DNA of 64,000 nt from Sycobia sp. Sy_11 (GCA_018907035.1 JACCIC010000214.1:1-64000); one strand, 5' to 3'. Counted from the first letter of the stretch, positions 12,748-25,186 are shown. Translations and numbers: made by a program. The notes: generated by a model from the sequence alone, not told the origin.

Positions 12748-12794
<47 letters not shown>
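12747..12794. repeat. (TA)n microsatellite, about 48 bp
   Basis: Uninterrupted alternation of T and A. Confidence 0.97.
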
Positions 12795-12795
<1 letters not shown>

Positions 12796-12889
12796 CAAGA
12801 GTGTCAAAGTAAAAGAAAGGGACGAAAGAATAAATAATCCTCTTTCGTGATAATAATTAACTCCCGCGCGATCATGTAAAATCCACCTA

Positions 12890-13490
12890 GCAATAAATCC
12901 GCATACTGCTGCACATATACATACGCGGCCCAATAGGCGGCCATGTAGGGGAGTAGAGCGCCATTAGCTGCCTCTGCGTTTTAACGAGCGCCCGCGATTT
13001 TCCGACTCCCGACGTCGACGGCAGCATCGTATATATACGTGGCGGCCCCGTGTCAATTATTATTGCGCCCGATGCTTCCTGCGCCGTACTGCGTCCGGGC
13101 ATTCGCGAGACTGGTGCGCGGTACTATATAATGCTTCCGATGTGCGTTTATCGGAGTTCGTATATATGCATATACATCATTGGTCGATGATGCGAAATGC
13201 CGTACGAGATTTCACGATAACGGGAAGCGTGGTTGAGGAAGGACGTCAGACGGCCGTCAGGTGTTTAATGGCTTAAAGCCGAGAGTATGCCAGATTTTCA
13301 GTAAGGTTCTCGTGTATATATCCTCGACAGTTAAATTTTACAAAATACCATCTGCGCAAGCGCTCTTAAAAGAGCTCCCGTTATCGCAGCCACTTACGGT
13401 TCCGCGACACACAGGTGAAGGGGTGGAGGAGCATGCACGAATTTTTCAATTCAGAAATCTTCCGTCGGCCAGGAATGCTTGAATCTGACA
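12890..13490. other. GC-rich island, no gene recognised
   Basis: CpG-rich stretch between AT-rich flanks, with a TATA-like tatata at 13125-13130. Open frames on both strands are about 70 codons and unrecognised. It may be a regulatory element. Confidence 0.4.
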
Positions 13491-16400
13491 ATTTCAGTGG
13501 GTATTACTTTCGGAAGCCTATCCATTAGTTCTAAGAAGGTCATAATTTTCGTCTACACTTTAATATTCTTGCTTATTTCGCTTATGGGTGGACGGACCTT
13601 CAATAGAGAGATTGCAGTATCAGGTTATAGCTGAACCTAGGGAAAAAATTTTACGGAGAGTTTCATTAAATTAATTTACAGCGTTTTCGTGATCACAGGA
13701 GATTTTTTACCGAAAAATTTACGTTGTTTTTTCTACTCCAACACTGTACGACGGATACTCCTGCCGATTTAAATCGACAGTTAGAATTGTAAAAATTCCT
13801 AACGAGTATTACAATCGCTTGACAGGTTTAACAATCGAAAAACCGAGAGTTAGCCTCCGAACTTGGAGGCCGTGAAAATGTTTAGAGTTGCAGCATTCGT
13901 ATTCATAGACAGTCAATCGAAAATGCCAAGTAGTCTAAAATTCCATATATATACGTAAAGAAAGTTAATCTGAAGTTACATCTACATAAGTAATAAGAAA
14001 CGAAGTTAGAAATATATATATATCCTTGGCAATCGCACACCGTCATAGCAAGAGATATGTTACGAAAATTAAAAACTATATAAGTAAGTCAGGATAATGA
14101 TAATAAAACGGAAAATAAGACGAGTTGTTTTTAATGAAATCATAACTTAAAAAATATATATATATATTACATTCCCTATCAAGTAGACGAAGTGATCCAA
14201 GTCTAATAGCACGTACCAGTTTTTATTGCGCTTAATAGCTTCAGTATTATTTATACACGAAAGGAAAACTTTCAATTTAAAGTCGTCAGAGACGAAATGA
14301 TGCAGATTTACAGCAATTCATGAATAAAATTCCTATGCTTTACTTGAGTACGATTTTAGACATGCCAAAATTACAGTAGTTCTTGAAAAGCTCTTTTAAA
14401 AAATATATAATAATAACGAATGACAGGATCCATTTGTTCGATGAAAAAGATTTTTAAAAGACTTACAAATAGAGCTTGTACTGTTGTGTAGGTAATGGAT
14501 TTGGAGCAGATTGAGGGAGGTAACTCGGTTTACCTTCAAAATAAGCTTAGCAAACTTTTAGGACCTATAATGCTCTTTAACGGTCCTTAAGATTAATTCT
14601 TTCTTACTTATACAATTATAAAATTTATCCTCGGATAAATTTTATTAATGTACAACCCTACTTTTTGCCTGGTATTCGAATAACTAATACTATTGAAATG
14701 CTTAATACAAAGAAACGAATGTTATCCAATGTGTCGCTCTTTACTCGCGTATGTGAAGTCAACTGAACTTCAATCGAACATAACCAAGAAACTGCACGTT
14801 TGTGGATACAGTACATCTTTATTAGGATTATTTTTTAAGGCCATGTAGGTGCCCGAGAACGTGTTTGAAATATTATTTTTTTTTTAAAAATCCATCTCTG
14901 AATATAAAAGTTTTCATAACAAAATCCTTTGATTAATTTAATTAGAGAGAAGTACTAATTATAAGCAAGAATGTAATATATCTTGGGGAAGTCACAGCGT
15001 TAGAACATGGAACTTGATATAGTAAAACAAACTTGCGAAAAAAAGAAAAAAGTTTCGATAAATTTTTAGAAAGTCTAGTTGTCGCTCCGATCCACAATTC
15101 TTGTGGGAAAGACGTAAGATTTTCCAAAAATTAACTTTTAACATACATATTTTACATCAAATCAAGAAAAATGTACAAAAGCGATAGTTAATTTATGCCA
15201 AGCTTCAGTTTTACGTAATTTGATTTAGACTTTAATAATAAACAAAAAGTTCTCGTTTTCTTTTGCTCAGGTGGAATAGAATTTCTAAACGATCGAATTC
15301 ATTTGCCTTTAATGATTTTTCCAAAAAATTCATGGATAAGTTTAATCAACACAGACGAAGTAGATTTAGGAACGATAGCTTTCTCCTCTTTTCTCTGTAA
15401 GGGACTATGAAAGGTTCCGTAATGAATGGAATACAATTGCGGGCGGAAGTTTATAATAATAATCTAAACACTGAAACGGGCTTTAGAAAGAGAGAATCCG
15501 TGCTCACACGAGCTAGTAGTGATCGTACTAACAATTGAGCTAGTTTTTAACGAAAGAACTATTATTGGAAGTCTGTGATTAACTGAAATTTTCTAAATAT
15601 TGGCTTTGATGTCTATTTTCAGCCCGACATTATTAATAATAGAATAAACTTTTGCAGCTCAGACATCAGTGGAATTTGTTTGAAGCGATAAGCCAACAGA
15701 ATCAGCTATTTCACTAAAGGCGTATGATTTCCGATATAAATTCATGACGAGTTGCACTATGCATTATCAGTTTTAAACTATACTTGTAGTGTCTTTAACG
15801 ACGGTTTAAATGTCAATGTCATATTTTGACGATACCCGACACGATAAAGATTTTAATGGTATTGAAACTTCAAGAGTATTTTCACGATCTATTTCGTATT
15901 ATCACATATTTTAGCGATTTTCCCATTAAATTTATACTATTTCCCCCCATTTATTTCGTTATACCTAAATTTAAAAATCGAATTAATTCCTTTTAAGTTT
16001 TCACAATAATTATTTTTATAATCGAATAAATTATTCGTCGAAAAATATTAGGAAATCTCTTTTTTCTTCGAAATTTAGTACAATATAATAATCAATAAAG
16101 AAAAACTCATAAGTGTAATATAATATGATATTATATATGAACGAGAAATACTTTTGTAATTCAGAAAAATTGGTGAAAAATAAGTAATAATAAATTAAGA
16201 ATAAGATCGTCGATCAATAATTTAATTTAACCAACTTTTACTATATTTTATCGTATCCTTTATTGTTTCCCTCTGTCATAAATCGATAAGATCCCATGCT
16301 TTCCACTTTATTTTATTGTCTGAGAAGAAGAGCTTCAGAGGCTAAGTATCGAAATCCTCTTTGCTGAACAGAGGAAATCTTTTATCCGGAAATTGCTATA

Positions 16401-17190
16401 TTTTCTATAATCATAAGGGGACCAGCCTTGAAATACGACACGAATTTTTTCGCTTTTTACTATAAATACGATACAAAATTGATGTAGTTTTGAAGAAAAA
16501 AAAACACAATTTTTTTTTTCATTTTTATAAAATGCAATATAGAAACTTTCAGACTTGAAGTTTGTATATATTGCACTAAAAAAGTATAAAAATTCTAATT
16601 TAAACGCTAGTTATATCATTATTAAATAATAAACGATACTCAATCTTGCGACAAATAAATTAAATAAATAAAAATTTTATGTTACAGGTAATTTCTGAGT
16701 TTTCAAAAGCAGTTGTACGTAAGTAACATAATATAACATGCAAAAACTGAATCATAAATATTCCGTATAATACAAATGATTACTTATCATAATACTCACA
16801 AGTAATTGTATGTCAGATTCTAGAACATTATTTATTACAAACTTGTTTAGACAGATACTGAATTATTTGCGGCATATGTCGCCTGTGTGCTTTTAATATT
16901 CAGAATTAACTTTTAACATCCTCATTGTAGTTTTTCCATCGACAGAAAATAATAAAAAATGATTCGAAATAAACAAGGGAATAGTAATTTTTCACGCAAG
17001 ATCAATTTATGAAAATTCTTTATACATTTTCAGAATCGTCAAAGTCCCAAACTTAGGCAAACATTGTGAAAGACAAGAAATCTCTACAGATGAGTAATTT
17101 TCCTAATGTAGAAAGTTGAAAATTTTTCAACCTAATTCTGAGAAATAAGTCTCTTCATTCACGAATTCTCGATATTCGAAGAATTCAAAA
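13491..17190. other. AT-rich stretch, no gene recognised
   Basis: About 3.7 kb. A short hairpin (gcctcc/ggaggc) lies at 13852-13869 and another (gttag...ctaac) at 13780-13803. No gene or long repeat is recognisable. Confidence 0.45.
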
Positions 17191-17804
17191 TAACATAGCA
17201 AATCCAGTAAAGGCGTTCGACCAGCCGTTACCGAATAAAAAGCATCGCGGACGCGAACGCGCGGTAAAGCCGCTTGGCGAGAAACCGCCAGTTTTTTCAA
17301 ATCCAAATCGACCAAGTACAGGACCGCTCGGAATCGCGGCGTTTCCCGTAAACGACGCGAGCAAATCGCCCCGGCCCTTCCCCCTCCTGCCGCCGCTACA
17401 ACCCCGGCACGGATGGAGCGTCGGCTCCTCCGCGAAATCTCGGGTAATGGGAAACAGGAGCGGCGGGGGGGGGGTAGGGTGAGGGATCGCCCCTCGAGGC
17501 CTCGCCGCCGATAAGCCGAGGTCTCGGAGGCGCGGCGGTCGCGTCGTCGTCGTCGTCGTCGTCCTACCCGGCGAATTCCCCGTGCGAGGCCAGCAGCGAC
17601 GGCTCGGCGGTATGGCGGGGGACGCGGGCCTGATTTGTGTATTTATTATACGCGCTGCTCGCCTCAAAGCCCCCGCCCGCGCTCGCGGGAATTACTTACG
17701 AGCGCCCGCGCCGTCGCTCCTCGATGCCCGCGGGAGGCTGTGTGTCTGCTCGGGCGTAAAATCCAAGCTCGCAAAGCCGACGAGAGCTCGTTTTGTTTTT
17801 TGTT

Positions 17805-17806
<2 letters not shown>
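17191..17806. other. GC-rich CpG-dense island
   Basis: Strong island with a run of ten G at 17465-17474, a (GTC)n trinucleotide repeat at 17541-17563 and a 31-T run at its end. A minus-strand frame of 160 codons (17185-17667) is rich in Arg, Pro and Thr, includes a Thr run from the trinucleotide repeat and matches no family I recognise. Confidence 0.45.
17541..17563. repeat. (GTC)n trinucleotide repeat
   Basis: About seven tandem gtc units in a CpG-rich context. Confidence 0.93.

Positions 17807-17837
<31 letters not shown>
17807..17837. repeat. Run of 31 T
   Basis: Longest mononucleotide run in the window. Read on the minus strand it is poly(A), but no retrogene or SINE body is recognisable next to it. 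Confidence 0.97.
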
Positions 17838-17838
<1 letters not shown>

Positions 17839-18517
17839 TTTTTTGGCTATTCCATAGCGTCGATACTTGGGTACAGAACTGAAACGATGCGAATTCATTG
17901 CAAAGTGCAGAAGTATTCCCGATGTATCCTCGTGTAATTTATGTATAAACTCTTTTATTTTAAACCAATTTTCTTGAAAAATTAGTAATGTTAAACAAAA
18001 ATCCTCTGAATAGTCTTTAATCGTCCGTAAACTGTCTAAGAAAGATATTTTAAAACCGATGCCAAAAGCAAGCAAAGATTACTTTTTCGTCAATGTTTTT
18101 AGCCAATTTGTTTATTTGGATAATTATTGAGACAAATTGAAAAAATTTGTAATATTAAATTATATTACACATAAACTTATAAAGACGGTAAAACTAAAAT
18201 TATTATTCAAAATTCATTTAAAACATAATACATATTTGATGAGACATAATAGTAAATTGTGAAAAATCCTCTTGTTTCCCGCAATATGTATATAGAACAA
18301 TGACTCAACATCGTACGCGTAAGTAGTAACATTCGTATGGAAACGAACGTTCATTTATAAAAGAAGTTAGACTCAATTGCAGGTATGGAAGATGATAGTA
18401 CGAGATAAAAGCTGTGCTAATACGAGCTTATGATGGAATAATGATAATATTTTTAATGTTTGATCAGAAACGTAACCGATACAGTAACTTTTACTCAATT
18501 ATAAATATACATGTATT

Positions 18518-18525
<8 letters not shown>

Positions 18526-18566
<41 letters not shown>
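18526..18566. repeat. (TA)n microsatellite, about 41 bp
   Basis: Uninterrupted alternation of A and T. Confidence 0.97.
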
Positions 18567-18567
<1 letters not shown>

Positions 18568-19125
18568 TTATATATAATAATAATAATCTTTCATATATAC
18601 ATGTACACAATACGAATTACTTGTATGGGACCATTAAAAGCCAGTACATTAAATATTGTACTAAATTAAACGCGCAATAAAAATAAAAAATATATTATAA
18701 GCTAAATTTATACGTATACTAAAGCGATAAACTACTTCAAAAGTCCTGTCTTAAAGTCGCATCAAATGACTGCCAAGGTGTATACTGGCTGAATCTTCAT
18801 TTTATGAAAGAAATTTTCATTAGGGCTCTTCGGTATGAAAATCAAAAGTTTTTATGGACACTCATCTTCGAAATTTCCTTCTCTCTCGCCGAAGCCCGAG
18901 CTATTAAAAGAGTAGCTGAGTGGCCAGGTGCGCATTATTAATCAATATATATGTATATACATACTTCATCGTCTTTTCCGTTACCGAGGGCTTCATTATA
19001 TATACGAAGAGGGTAGGTGGCTTATATGCACATATCTATATGTGTACTATTCGTTAAAGCATACGCCTTCATTTACAAATTCATTCGCGAAGTTTCGAAT
19101 CGCAGAAAATTTTTATAGATTATTA

Positions 19126-19129
<4 letters not shown>

Positions 19130-19175
<46 letters not shown>
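19130..19175. repeat. (TA)n microsatellite, about 45 bp
   Basis: Uninterrupted alternation of T and A. Confidence 0.97.
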
Positions 19176-19177
<2 letters not shown>

Positions 19178-19475
19178 GTGTGATAGACACTCTGTGATAG
19201 ACTGTAATGCTATCGGTCAAAGTCTAAATTTTGAGCAAACATATGTTTCAGAAAATTTGAAATTTCACGATTTCGGAAACATGTAATTTTAACGACGAGA
19301 CGAAAGTTCTTTAATTATCTCACGAAGGACATATGGTGAAGTTTTTAATTGAAAATCTATTTGCGTCGATCGATACGAACCAAACTACTGCGATGGTCAA
19401 ACTGATAACAGAATTATATTACTTTATGAAAAGACCGCGTGCGCATTCATGATATATATAGTGGTTTGATTTTTA

Positions 19476-19697
19476 CAGTATTTGTAAGGTATATGAAAAA
19501 TTTCCAAAACCTTAAAGAATGCGAGAATTTCCCATAAGAAAAATAGCTATAAATGGAAAATATTTATTTATATGAAAAATTCCCGTTGTACTTCACTTTT
19601 AAAAAAATTCTTATTAACCCCGTAAAAACGAAGATCTTCGCTAAATTACAGAAAAATGTTATTGCAGGAAATTTTTTTCATATATACCACTGTATGA
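19476..19697. repeat. Small cluster of direct and inverted copies of one motif
   Basis: The motif tatatgaaaaattt occurs directly near 19491 and 19570 and in inverted form near 19670-19685. The first and last copies share flanking acagt and ggtata, giving an inverted pair of roughly 30 nt. This may be a remnant of a small palindromic element. Confidence 0.4.
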
Positions 19698-19739
19698 AAA
19701 AGGATTCATAGAGTATGCAAAAGTTATAGGTCATTAAAG

Positions 19740-19880
19740 TCACTGATAACGCTGGACCGCTCGTTTTAACAATCATTATTTTACGATGGCGCGTGCCTAC
19801 GACGCCTTTGATAACGCACTATATCTATCCGTTATCCATTAATTATAAACGTTGAGTGCGATGTTTAAATCGCAGGGTGA
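19740..19880. promoter_or_regulatory. Possible regulatory element with clustered motifs
   Basis: A compact segment less AT-rich than its flanks. It contains cctttgat (19805-19812, TCF/LEF-like), several gata/tatc motifs (near 19745, 19811 and 19833) and cattaatta (19837-19845, homeodomain-like). Such motifs are short and common in AT-rich DNA, so this is only suggestive. Confidence 0.2.
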
Positions 19881-20883
19881 CTTTAATAACGAATGAAAAA
19901 ACTTCGATATACTATGAATATATTTTAGAAAAATAAATTAAGCGAATTATTAAAATCGCTATTGTATTATTTGAAATTTCATACTAATTATAATATGATT
20001 TTCGAAGTATAAAGATATTTTATTACTATTAATGATTTGGAATACTTTTTTCGAATAACTTTTCGGTTCAATTCATGAAATTCAATTTGGCAAATGATTT
20101 GTGACCGATTTGAGACTCGACATAATAATGTCACTTAAAACTTTTCGTATATAGCGCAAAGTTAATTTGATAAAAAAAAAATAGTAGATAAAATCCGATT
20201 GTTCCAAGTTGCACTGTGATAAAAAACTAAAGTGCTTTCCAAAGAAAAAAATGAATTTGAAAAAAGTTGTGATATTTTGCCATATCTTCTTCTAAATAAT
20301 TTACTAGTAATGAAAATATTTTATACCCTGTTATCAAAAGGGAGCAATATTAATAAACATAACGGATGCCATAGTAATTGGAAATAACAGAAATGGCAAT
20401 GTATTCTCTACCGTAGTCAAATTTGACAGTTCTTTACAAATAGGGCAGAAAGTTATTGAATTCAACAGAATTAATACGTAGGAAGTTCAGGCTGCGAAAG
20501 AAACATTATTAACATAAATCATATGCTATACGGTATTTCCAAAGTAACCTTACTCCATTTAATCTTTGAGCTGTACGTCAATTCGGGTCGAATATAATTT
20601 TCGTTTTTAGCCATTGCCCGTTCTGAACTTAAAAAAAAAACAGACTCAGATACATACATACATACATCAGCTAACGCAATATAATTATACAAATTATCAA
20701 TTGTCTTTTGTCGAGATCCCATTATATTTATGTAGAAACCTTTTGAAATTGCTTTAATAATTATAAATTACACGAGACTAAGTCTATCTCTAGTATAAGC
20801 GGAGAGACAATGAAATTTTGCTAAAATGAGATAAAGTATACGGGCCGTCGTTATCCATTGTGGTTAACTGTCTTTTACCTCCT

Positions 20884-21042
20884 GCCATCTTGAATGCCGA
20901 TTTTGTCAAAGTAAAGGATCCTCGGCCTTTGCCTTCGATCGCCCCTACACCTGCTTCAAAGCGAGCCAGGATAATTACTAGAAGAGGGCAAAGTCTGACG
21001 GCTCCATTGGCGACCCGAGACCAAGCGACCTCCTTCCTGACT

Positions 21043-21077
<35 letters not shown>
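20884..21077. promoter_or_regulatory. Possible GAGA plus PHO/YY1-type regulatory element
   Basis: A YY1/PHO-like gccatctt at 20884-20891 lies about 160 bp from a (CT)n tract whose complement gives many overlapping GAGAG sites. In Drosophila this combination is found in Polycomb response elements. The motifs alone are weak evidence. Confidence 0.2.
21047..21077. repeat. (CT)n microsatellite
   Basis: About 15 ct units, followed by further tctctctcc. Confidence 0.97.
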
Positions 21078-21083
<6 letters not shown>

Positions 21084-21700
21084 CTCCACGCGCAAAATAA
21101 ACTGCTCCATCGCGCCTGGAAGCATAAGAATACAAAAGAGCTATGCTTGCCTCCCCTAGCCCTGTATAAAATCGGTATATATGCGCTGACGGCCGCGGCG
21201 GCCTTTTTTTATACACCGAACCGAAAAAAAAGGATATGCGACGCGAACCCCGCGCGAAAGTATATATATAACTCGTTACTACGTAAACGAGCGGGGCGCA
21301 GATGACGACGGCGCATCCATTGTCTCGTGCGCGGCACGCCCCTACCGGCTCTTGAGAGATAATAAATTCGTCTCTGACAAAACTTACCGGACTCGGGCTT
21401 CTGTGATATCTAACTATGTGGAAATCAAGAATCCGCGCTCGGCTGTCCGCCTTATGAAGTAATGGCGCAACCCGCGCAGATCCTCGCGGGCTCGCGCTAC
21501 GTCTCGCGGCCTAAGTTCGCGAATTTCTGGGATGTCAAAAATGCGAGTTTCACGCAGGACGAACTTCGTAACAATGAAGCGTAATTTATGCGGGGGCGCG
21601 CGGGTGAGCCTAGCATTAATGTCCGAAAATTATTTTTTTTTTCATGCACTCGTAAAATCAGAAATGAAGAGAGAGATCGATCTCTCAAACAGATATAATA

Positions 21701-22198
21701 CAATCGCGTATTGACGATTTGGGCGAAATGGTATTATATTTTTTTCTTACTTTGTAAATTTATATAAGTTTTGAAGAGTAAGTTTAATGAAATTTTAATC
21801 AATTTCTGTTCGATATGAAAAATCTACATGTGAACTGGAAATTCTAGCTAGAACCATGAATTTTCGTGCCAGATTTTAAGCAGACTTGTCAACGAAAGTT
21901 CCACAAAGACCGCGTATCTTATTTCGAAAATAATTATAATAGCAACAACGACAATAATAATAACCACAAACCGAAATAAATACATATCATACCTGAAAAT
22001 TGATTCGGATTTTAGACACCGTAGCGAGCAGATGTGTTTACTCGTGTCTCATTAAATCGTGTCTCATAATTTGACATAACTGAGTTTAAATTGTGTAAGA
22101 GTCAAGTAAAACAGTAGTGCAGTTTAAAATATTACCTGACTTCTTGAGCTGCATGTAGCGAATGCAGCTTAAGAGGCTCAGTATAAAAATCATTCAAA
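21701..22198. other. AT-rich spacer before the retroelement
   Basis: No gene recognised. The true 5' boundary of the retroelement remnant downstream may lie within the last part of this stretch. Confidence 0.4.
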
Positions 22199-22717
22199 GT
22201 GAAAAAAACCTGTTACAGTACTTCTACTACTAACAGTCAATCATACGAAAATGTAACAGAGCAAAGTCGAAAGCCTAAAAAACAACAGGATATTATTATC
22301 GAGTCAATAGAAGATCTCACAAACGAGGATTATATAGATGGTCTGGAACTTCTTACTAGTGTTAATAACATCACGCATATATCAAAAATTTCGGGTGCAC
22401 GAGTAGAATTTGGAAAAATACTAACAGAAACCGATCCAAACAAAAGAATCGAAGAACTAATTTCCGACAATGACGCTTGTGTCATATCTACAGACGGGAA
22501 CAAATCATCACACGGTGCATCCGTAGGAAGTGCGTACCATTGTCCGGACTTACAAAAAATTATAACAAACAGTATAACTAATTTTGCTTCAATTGACACT
22601 GCAGAGAGTGTCGCTTAGAATAACGCAGCAGACATAGCATTAAATATATTAGATAGAAATGTATACATTTTTACCGATTCGCTTAGTGCATTAAAAAGTT
22701 TAAAAAATTTAACCAAT

Positions 22718-22719
<2 letters not shown>

Positions 22720-22761
<42 letters not shown>
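22720..22761. repeat. (TA)n tract inside the RNase H pseudogene
   Basis: About 42 bp of ta units replace or interrupt the coding region between the FTDS motif and the following segment, so the repeat arose or expanded after the element inserted. Confidence 0.97.
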
Positions 22762-22763
<2 letters not shown>

Positions 22764-23410
22764 GAAATAAGAAGTATGTGTTATATACTAGTAAAACAGT
22801 GAACGATAGTCAGTTAAAATTTTTTTCGGTTCCTGCTCATATTGGAATTAAGGGAAATGAGACAGCAGATCTGCTAGCAAAAAAAAGCAGCACAAAATGA
22901 ACCAACTACTTTTGTAAAAATTCCGTACACTTATTTGAAGCAATATCTTCATGGAGAATCTTGAAACAAAACTATTGAAACAGCTACAGTAGAGGGTAAA
23001 AGGAAGGGGGTGGAATATTTTACTAAGTATGTAACCAAATACAAGAACCCTTGGTTCTTTCAAAACAGTCTCCCTAGAGGAACAGTCAGTACGATAAATC
23101 GATGCCGGCCCGGCCATTATAATCTAGCGTATTCACTCGCACGAACAAATGTAATCTCAAGTCCTAATTGTAAATGTGGAAACCAACGGCAAGATTTAAA
23201 TAATTTCTTTTGTGATTTTTTCATGAAAAAATTATATAAAATAAATTTGGCGCTTCCACTATCTATTGAAATATTATTATATACGCCAACAATTATTATT
23301 TGTAAAACAATACATGAATTTTTTTTTAAAATGTAATATAAAATTATAATTGTAAAAGCTTACTTAAAAACAAAAAATTAATATGTATGTGTATGACTTT
23401 TCTGTCGCAG

Positions 23411-23460
23411 AATAATCTCTCAAAAGAGATTGAAACTGCGTAAATAACAAAGAAAAAATT
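23411..23460 (+). other. 3' terminal stem-loop and A-rich tail of the retroelement
   Basis: A perfect stem (aatctct, 23414-23420, pairing with agagatt, 23425-23431) lies just before an A-rich tail that ends near 23460. A 3' stem-loop followed by an A-rich end is common in LINEs, whose reverse transcriptase recognises the RNA 3' end. Confidence 0.55.
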
Positions 23461-23848
23461 TCTGAAAGTTGCAATTTTTCTGTGATATTTGAGTACTTTC
23501 AGCACATTATTTTATTATTGACATTTAGCATCAGTGAAGTACGAATGGAACGCTCTCAATTTAAGTACGTTTAACACACGAATTAATTTAATGTTTTTCG
23601 GCTATTTTATATTTATTTTATTATGTTAAAGATACCGCAGGATCGTGATAATTATATGATTTAATGCTCGTGGCTTAAATGAGAGTTTTGAGTCTGATAT
23701 CGATAAGAAATTTGAACACGAGTAGTATATTGGCAATAATATTTATGTTACGCACGCTGGCGACCGACGCGTCAGCTAAATCGGCGTTATGACTTGCCTT
23801 TTACTTGCATATAAAAGTAGTAAATTTTATATCGTTCTTACCGTTTGT

Positions 23849-23852
<4 letters not shown>

Positions 23853-23899
<47 letters not shown>
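23853..23899. repeat. (TA)n microsatellite, about 47 bp
   Basis: Uninterrupted alternation, followed by two short copies of agctttatata. Confidence 0.97.
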
Positions 23900-23900
<1 letters not shown>

Positions 23901-24561
23901 CTTTATATATAGCTTTATAATGACAATTAGACTTGTAATTTTGTGATATAGAAATTAATTTTGTTAGTGGAGAATCTGACTGTTTCCTTTGCCACAAATC
24001 TCCCATCTCGACCGGCGTATCGAGCCACATTGCCTTTTATTTAAAAACCGTAGACTTGAATATAGAATGATATAAAAATTTCGAGAGCCTCTTTACCGAA
24101 GCGATATATGCAATTAATTGAAACCTTAACAGGGACGTAGTCACGATAATACCGTATTAGATCACATTGACGTTTCGTGCCAACGAACGAGCATGTAAGA
24201 ACGGCGATAATCGAGATTATCATAAATTACGACGATGACGCAATATCAATCTTCATTGCCCGTAGAACTTTGCGTGCATAATTTTCTCTTCTGAAAGCAG
24301 TCCATTGCTTTAGTATCCCGAAATATGACATTCGTGCGAAAAGGAATTTTTTAACTTACAATCAAATAAAACTAACCCACAGAAATACCGTCTCGTGTTA
24401 TTTATATGCGTTTATACCGATAAAGATAAAGCGAGAACCCTCTATGCTCCCAATTTACCGGCGTACAACGGGACGTTAATTGTATTGCGACGAAAACTAT
24501 ATCGATTATTTTTAACTGCGGATTGTAAAAGTTCCTGTAAAAATGGATGAATAAGTTTTCC

Positions 24562-24579
24562 AAAAAAAAAAAAAAAAAA
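24562..24579. repeat. Run of 18 A
   Basis: Mononucleotide run without a recognisable retrogene body upstream. Confidence 0.95.
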
Positions 24580-24949
24580 TTGCAAACATTCTCCAAAATG
24601 ATAATATGGACGTATAGGCAACTGATGTAAAAATTCTAGTTATTTTTTCATGCGACCTACCAACCTTACATAAATTTTACATAATGTCTATGAATATACA
24701 GGAACATGAATATGTAGATTTACATAGATGCGTTTGGAAGCGTAGCTTGATATATATATATAGATAGTGAGAGAGCATGAAAATTTCCATTCCGAACCTT
24801 TAGGAACATCTAAACCAAAGCCCGTTTCGTATCCGAATATTTTTGCGATATTTAAACTTTATATAGAGTAGGTTATAGGGTGTATTTTAGCAATGGTCAT
24901 TAATTGAAGAAGCATCGAGCATTTCCGTTCTGAAACAGAAATATCATTG

Positions 24950-24952
<3 letters not shown>

Positions 24953-25007
<55 letters not shown>
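24953..25007. repeat. (TA)n microsatellite, about 55 bp
   Basis: Uninterrupted alternation; one of the two longest (TA)n tracts in the window. Confidence 0.97.
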
Positions 25008-25011
<4 letters not shown>

Positions 25012-25182
25012 CACATACCTTTATCATTATCGAGTTCGCTTAAAGCAGGGAGAATAAAAGCAACGGTAACTGTATAACCGTCACCGAATGCATAACAGAA
25101 TTCTCTCCAACCGAAAGAGCAGCACTGAATGGCGAAAAAAGAGAGCGAAGGAGAGAGAATGAAAAAATCCGATAAAAAGAAA

Positions 25183-25186
<4 letters not shown>

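Larger units (their letters stand above)
17838..20830. other. AT-rich stretch with (TA)n tracts
   Basis: No gene recognised in about 3 kb. It holds two long (TA)n tracts, a small repeated motif at 19476-19697 and a less AT-rich segment at 19740-19880 with clustered binding-site-like motifs. Confidence 0.45.
20831..21700. other. GC-rich island with a (CT)n tract
   Basis: CpG-rich island holding a (CT)n tract, a gccatctt motif at 20884-20891 and a short hairpin-like ggccgcggcggcc at 21192-21204. Open frames of 86-111 codons are driven by the CT repeat. No gene is recognised. Confidence 0.4.
22199..23460 (+). pseudogene. 5'-truncated, inactivated non-LTR retrotransposon (RNase H and C-terminal part)
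   Basis: This is the 3' end of an insect I/Jockey-like LINE. Such elements copy themselves by target-primed reverse transcription; the RNase H domain removes RNA from the RNA-DNA hybrid. The first open segment (22199-22618, 139 codons) has STDG with the first acidic residue at 22493-22495 and a Glu in TAES at 22601-22603. The same frame continues past a TAG (22616-22618) into FTDS (Asp at 22676-22678). It then hits a (TA)n tract and resumes with PAHIG (His 22838-22840) and GNETAD (Asp 22868-22870), the classic RNase H C-terminus. An A8 run at 22879-22886 shifts the frame, and more stops follow. A Cys-rich tail motif (Cys codons at 23103, 23169, 23175 and 23211) is typical of these elements. 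Endonuclease and polymerase regions are missing. The copy is dead; the 5' edge is uncertain. Confidence 0.85.

Noticed and set aside
17185..17667. Minus-strand frame of 160 codons
   Set aside because: It contains a Thr run from the trinucleotide repeat and is Pro/Arg-rich; typical of island noise.
17807..17837. T31 run as the poly(A) tail of a minus-strand retrogene or SINE
   Set aside because: No element body, target duplication or coding remnant is recognisable beside it.
21388..21512. Minus-strand open segment ending at a gtaagt donor-like site
   Set aside because: It has no methionine and no recognised product, lies in a GC-rich island, and gtaagt is expected about thirty times by chance.
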